From contig NZ_CP149817.1 in the NCBI RefSeq assembly GCF_037935975.1, positions 2,604,001-2,668,000 of the forward strand: a stretch of 64,000 bases of DNA, written 5' to 3'. The stretch is from Teredinibacter turnerae. GTDB taxonomy: Bacteria; Pseudomonadota; Gammaproteobacteria; Pseudomonadales; Cellvibrionaceae. The notes under the pieces were generated by a model. It was not told where the DNA came from, made no database searches, and saw only the letters and a list, made by a program, of their open reading frames with translations. This document shows positions 60,817-64,000 of this stretch, one piece after another. A program made the translations under genes and the position numbers. The stretch's first letter is position 1, and each line of letters begins with the position of its first letter.

Positions 60817-63800
60817 TGGTTGAAGCCTTAATAAAACGCGCTGCAGAAGCGGGCGTATTTCTTTTCGTCGAAGATCGCGGGCTGCGTTTCAAATTATCGG
60901 TGGATGAATTCCCTGAAGCAATAAAGCAGGAGATCCTGGCACACAAGCCAGCGATTATCGACTATTTAACGCTGGCATCTGAGAAATCGGATACATCTGA
61001 ACTATATCGGATCAGCCCGGTACCCAGAGATGGTCAACGTCTACCGGCGTCGTTTTCTCAGCAGCGCTTATGGTTTATCGATGCGATGGATGGGGGTAGT
61101 CAAGGTTATCACTTGTCAGGAGCGTTTTCGGTAACGGGTGATTTTGATGAGGCTATTGCAGAGGCAAGTTTACAAAACTTGATCAATCGCCATGAAGTCT
61201 TGCGCTCAGTCTATGAACACGACGGTGAAACAATCTGGCAGCTGATTCAGGACTACCCCAGTTTTAATCTGGAACGTGTTCTCCTCGATGATCTATCCGA
61301 TAGGGAATTCACATTAGCTGTTAACACAGAGATTACAAGCTTCGCCAACAGGCCGTTCGATCTGGCAAATGACCTCATGCTGCGCGCCTGCTTCTTTCGT
61401 CAAAGTGAGAGTCACGGGGTTTTACAGTTTACTCTCCACCACATCGCGGCCGATGGTTGGTCATTAAATTTGCTGATGAACGAATTCTCGCAGCTTTATG
61501 AGGCAATCGCCGACAGAAAGACCTCTTGGGACGCTTGCGGCCAGGACAACAAAGATTCAAGTCAGCATTCGGTGGCCAACTACATTTTGCCGGAGCTGAA
61601 TATTCAGTATGCAGATTATGCTCACTGGCAAAAAAAGTTTCTCCAGAGCGACCTGTTCAGTAATCAGCTGGCTTACTGGAGAAGTCAACTTGCCGACCTT
61701 CCACAGGTTCACAGTTTACCACTAGATTTTCCTCGCTTACCCGCCCAGAGCAAGCAAGGGGCGCAGCACATCAGTCGTTGTGCATTTGGTCTGAGTGAAT
61801 TAAAAGCTTTTGCTGCTGAACAGGGTATTACCCCATTTATGCTCTTGCAGGGTGTTTTTGCACTGCTGATTGCACGCCACAGTCAAGATGGCGATGTGGT
61901 TATGGGTACGCCAATCGCGAATCGGGTAGACGAAGCCAGTGAAAATCTTGTCGGCTTTTTTGCCAACACGTTGGTGTTGCGAACCCGGTGTGACGACAAT
62001 CTCCAGGCTGGGGATTTTCTGCAACACATTAAAGCGGTCCATGTTGCAGCTCAAGCAAATCAGGATGTGCCTTTTGATTATTTGGTTGATGTTCTTAACC
62101 CACCGAGAAGCACCAGTCACGATCCTGTTTTTCAGATACTGTTTAGCATGAATACTGTGGCTGAAACCAGCCAAAGTAACGAGCGCTGGAATTTGAAGTC
62201 CTTGGCGACCGACGTTACTTCAGCCAATTTTGAGATAACGCTAGACGTTCAAACACACGGCGAAGAGTTGGACTTCCATTTTATTTACAGTACGGATTTA
62301 TTTGCGCCGGCGTCCATTCATCGTTTGGCTGCTCACTACCAAACGCTGTTGCAAGGGATAATGGAAAACCCAACTCAGACGATAATGCAACTGCCATTGA
62401 TGACTGGCATCGAGTTAGATGAACTTAGCCAAATTGCAGAGGATCAGGTATCTCTGGAAGACCTAAGCAGAACCAGTGAATTCAGTAACACCTGTATTCA
62501 TCAACTGTTTGAACGTCAAACTGAGATGTCCTCAGAACGTGTTGCTGTCCATTGCGGTAATGAGTCTCTCACGTATAGAGAACTGAACCAGCGTTCCAAC
62601 CGCTTAGCCCACTATCTGCTGGAGCAGGGCGTGCAACGGGAAACACCGGTCGGGGTGTCGATGCCGCGCGGTTTGGATTTGATCGTCGCATTGTTGGCAG
62701 TATTAAAAGCTGGGGGCGCTTATGTGCCAATGGACCCGGCATATCCAACACAACGACTGAAAAATATTATTACGAGCAGTGGTTTACAAATCATACTCAG
62801 TACTTCAAACGTATCGCTCGATACGAGCGATTCCTCGCTCCAAATTATTCAGGTCGATAACGTCCGGGAGCCGCTGCAATGTTATGCGGTGACAAACCCG
62901 AACCTTCCAATTACTGCAAATAATCTGGCGTATATTATATATACCTCCGGCTCAACCGGCTTACCCAAAGGTGTTGAAATTGAGCATCGCAATACCTGTG
63001 CTATGTTGCGCTGGGCGCAAACGGTATTCTCGGTTGAGGAGTTATCGTTAACCCTCGCAAGCACCTCTATTAATTTCGATTTGTCAGTGTTTGAGATTTT
63101 TCTGCCTCTGGTGTCCGGCGCGACTGTTTTACTCGTTGAAAATATCCTCGCGCTGATCGATCAGCCGTATTTCCCTACACTGATAAATACGGTGCCGTCC
63201 GGCATCGCGGCTTTAATCGACGCGGATTGTATCCCAAGCTCGGCAATTACAATAAATCTGGCCGGTGAGCCACTGCCGGAAGCAACAGTCAGCGCTTTAC
63301 TAACGGGTTCTCAATGTGAACGGGTGTTGAATCTTTACGGGCCATCGGAAGATACGACCTATTCAACCATTGCTGAATATAGCGAACCTACCAGCAAAGT
63401 CACTATTGGGCGGCCCATATATTTTTCACAAGCGTATATTCTGGATGCCTACTTGCAGCCAGTACCTAAAGGTATTGTGGGCGAGCTCTATCTTGCTGGA
63501 GCAGGTGTCGCTCGAGGTTACCGCAATCGTACTGATCTTACGGATGAGCGTTTTATTACTACACCATTTACTGGCGATTCACGCCTATACAAAACCGGTG
63601 ATTTGGTGCGTTGGCTGGATACCAATGAGCTGGAATATTTAGGGCGCGCAGACGATCAGGTCAAAATCCGCGGATTTCGTATTGAGTTGGAGGAAATTAA
63701 GCAGCAACTTCTCCAATTCTACGCAGTAAAGTCAGCGGCCGTTATTGTGTGTACAGATACATCTTCGGGTCCCTATATTGCAGCCTACGTCACGTTGACT

Positions 63801-64000
63801 GAAACCATATCTCACCCCGAAGACAAGCTGCAAAAACATGTCAAGCAAGTACTGCCCGATTATATGGTGCCGTCGGTATTCGTGGTTCTCGAAGCGATGC
63901 CACTTACGGCGAACGGCAAGATTAATAAAAAGGCGTTGCCGGTACCCGAACGCACAGTGGCAAGCGCTGAATTTGTTGCGCCGAGCTCAATTCTGGAAAA
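60816..64000 (+). CDS. NRPS-6, 3'-partial: docking-C-A...
   Basis: The ATG at 60816 shares one base with the NRPS-5 stop (TAATG), and the frame stays open for 1061 codons to the window edge, so this is a real gene cut by the boundary. Residues 1-55 form a TubC-type docking domain (ALIKRAAEAGVFLFVEDRG). C 74-539 of the SFSQQRLWF type with HHIAADG near 207; A 559-1049 with YTSGSTG, YKTGD, and A10 TANGKINKKALP. The window ends before the carrier domain. Specificity reading DLFNNALTY equals the known alanine code. The C type agrees with NRPS-5 ending in GGHSL without an epimerase. It is coupled translationally to NRPS-5; later modules and probably the release domain lie to the right. Confidence 0.93.
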   Translation, partial: MVEALIKRAAEAGVFLFVEDRGLRFKLSVDEFPEAIKQEILAHKPAIIDYLTLASEKSDTSELYRISPVPRDGQRLPASFSQQRLWFIDAMDGGSQGYHLSGAFSVTGDFDEAIAEASLQNLINRHEVLRSVYEHDGETIWQLIQDYPSFNLERVLLDDLSDREFTLAVNTEITSFANRPFDLANDLMLRACFFRQSESHGVLQFTLHHIAADGWSLNLLMNEFSQLYEAIADRKTSWDACGQDNKDSSQHSVANYILPELNIQYADYAHWQKKFLQSDLFSNQLAYWRSQLADLPQVHSLPLDFPRLPAQSKQGAQHISRCAFGLSELKAFAAEQGITPFMLLQGVFALLIARHSQDGDVVMGTPIANRVDEASENLVGFFANTLVLRTRCDDNLQAGDFLQHIKAVHVAAQANQDVPFDYLVDVLNPPRSTSHDPVFQILFSMNTVAETSQSNERWNLKSLATDVTSANFEITLDVQTHGEELDFHFIYSTDLFAPASIHRLAAHYQTLLQGIMENPTQTIMQLPLMTGIELDELSQIAEDQVSLEDLSRTSEFSNTCIHQLFERQTEMSSERVAVHCGNESLTYRELNQRSNRLAHYLLEQGVQRETPVGVSMPRGLDLIVALLAVLKAGGAYVPMDPAYPTQRLKNIITSSGLQIILSTSNVSLDTSDSSLQIIQVDNVREPLQCYAVTNPNLPITANNLAYIIYTSGSTGLPKGVEIEHRNTCAMLRWAQTVFSVEELSLTLASTSINFDLSVFEIFLPLVSGATVLLVENILALIDQPYFPTLINTVPSGIAALIDADCIPSSAITINLAGEPLPEATVSALLTGSQCERVLNLYGPSEDTTYSTIAEYSEPTSKVTIGRPIYFSQAYILDAYLQPVPKGIVGELYLAGAGVARGYRNRTDLTDERFITTPFTGDSRLYKTGDLVRWLDTNELEYLGRADDQVKIRGFRIELEEIKQQLLQFYAVKSAAVIVCTDTSSGPYIAAYVTLTETISHPEDKLQKHVKQVLPDYMVPSVFVVLEAMPLTANGKINKKALPVPERTVASAEFVAPSSILE

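Overview
The window is the core of one very large nonribosomal peptide synthetase (NRPS) locus, with everything on the + strand. It holds six NRPS genes, of which the first is cut by the left edge and the last by the right edge. It also holds three iron/2-oxoglutarate oxygenase genes and one cyclic-peptide-type ABC exporter. No rRNA, tRNA, CRISPR array, transposase gene or integrase is visible. Moderate GC in most of the window, Gram-negative style features (SyrD/PvdE-like exporter, SyrP-like hydroxylases, TubC-type docking domains) and a good sigma70 promoter suggest a gammaproteobacterium, perhaps a marine Cellvibrionales/Pseudomonas-like lineage. The organism is inference only.

Layout. 2-14995: NRPS-1, [C]-A-T-E, C-A-T, C-A-T, C-A-T, then an odd terminal condensation-like domain. 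15112-16110: a clavaminate-synthase/SyrP-like dioxygenase. 16111-18500: a 2.4 kb stretch without an intact gene, with two nested inverted-repeat elements, an AT-rich part, a near-consensus promoter and a broken signal-peptide ORF. 18501-22176: a JmjC/cupin-8 oxygenase, a second SyrP-like dioxygenase and the ABC exporter. 22214-64000: five consecutive NRPS genes (NRPS-2 to NRPS-6) joined by 4-base overlaps, a 1-base gap and a 1-base overlap, so they are surely co-transcribed and translationally coupled.

Logic. NRPS-2 has no N-terminal docking domain and an unusual first C domain, so it probably starts the chain. NRPS-3, -4, -5 and -6 each begin with a TubC-type docking domain, and NRPS-2, -3 and -4 end in short acidic tails, so order follows gene order. 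I read the specificity residues of all 15 adenylation domains by eye against the GrsA positions. The best reading is D-Orn, Ser, Val | D-Asp, D-X, Thr | Gly-like, Ile | D-Ile-like, X | Ala... for NRPS-2 to -6, and D-(bulky), Val-like, (bulky), Asp for NRPS-1. Two Asp codes beside two SyrP/AsnO-like dioxygenases suggest beta-hydroxy-Asp. The product is therefore a long (15 or more residues), D-rich, oxidatively decorated peptide, either a lipopeptide or a siderophore-like compound. No thioesterase lies in the window.

The most unusual points are: (1) a sharply bounded high-GC block inside NRPS-5 (about 53.04-59.45 kb), one edge of which cuts an A domain at its A3 motif, indicating module-scale recombination; (2) an NRPS-1 module whose T and following C domains are of the epimerase-dependent type but which lacks the E domain; (3) a catalytically degenerate terminal C-like domain immediately before an oxygenase gene; (4) a MITE-like element inserted in another with a readable CTAG target duplication.
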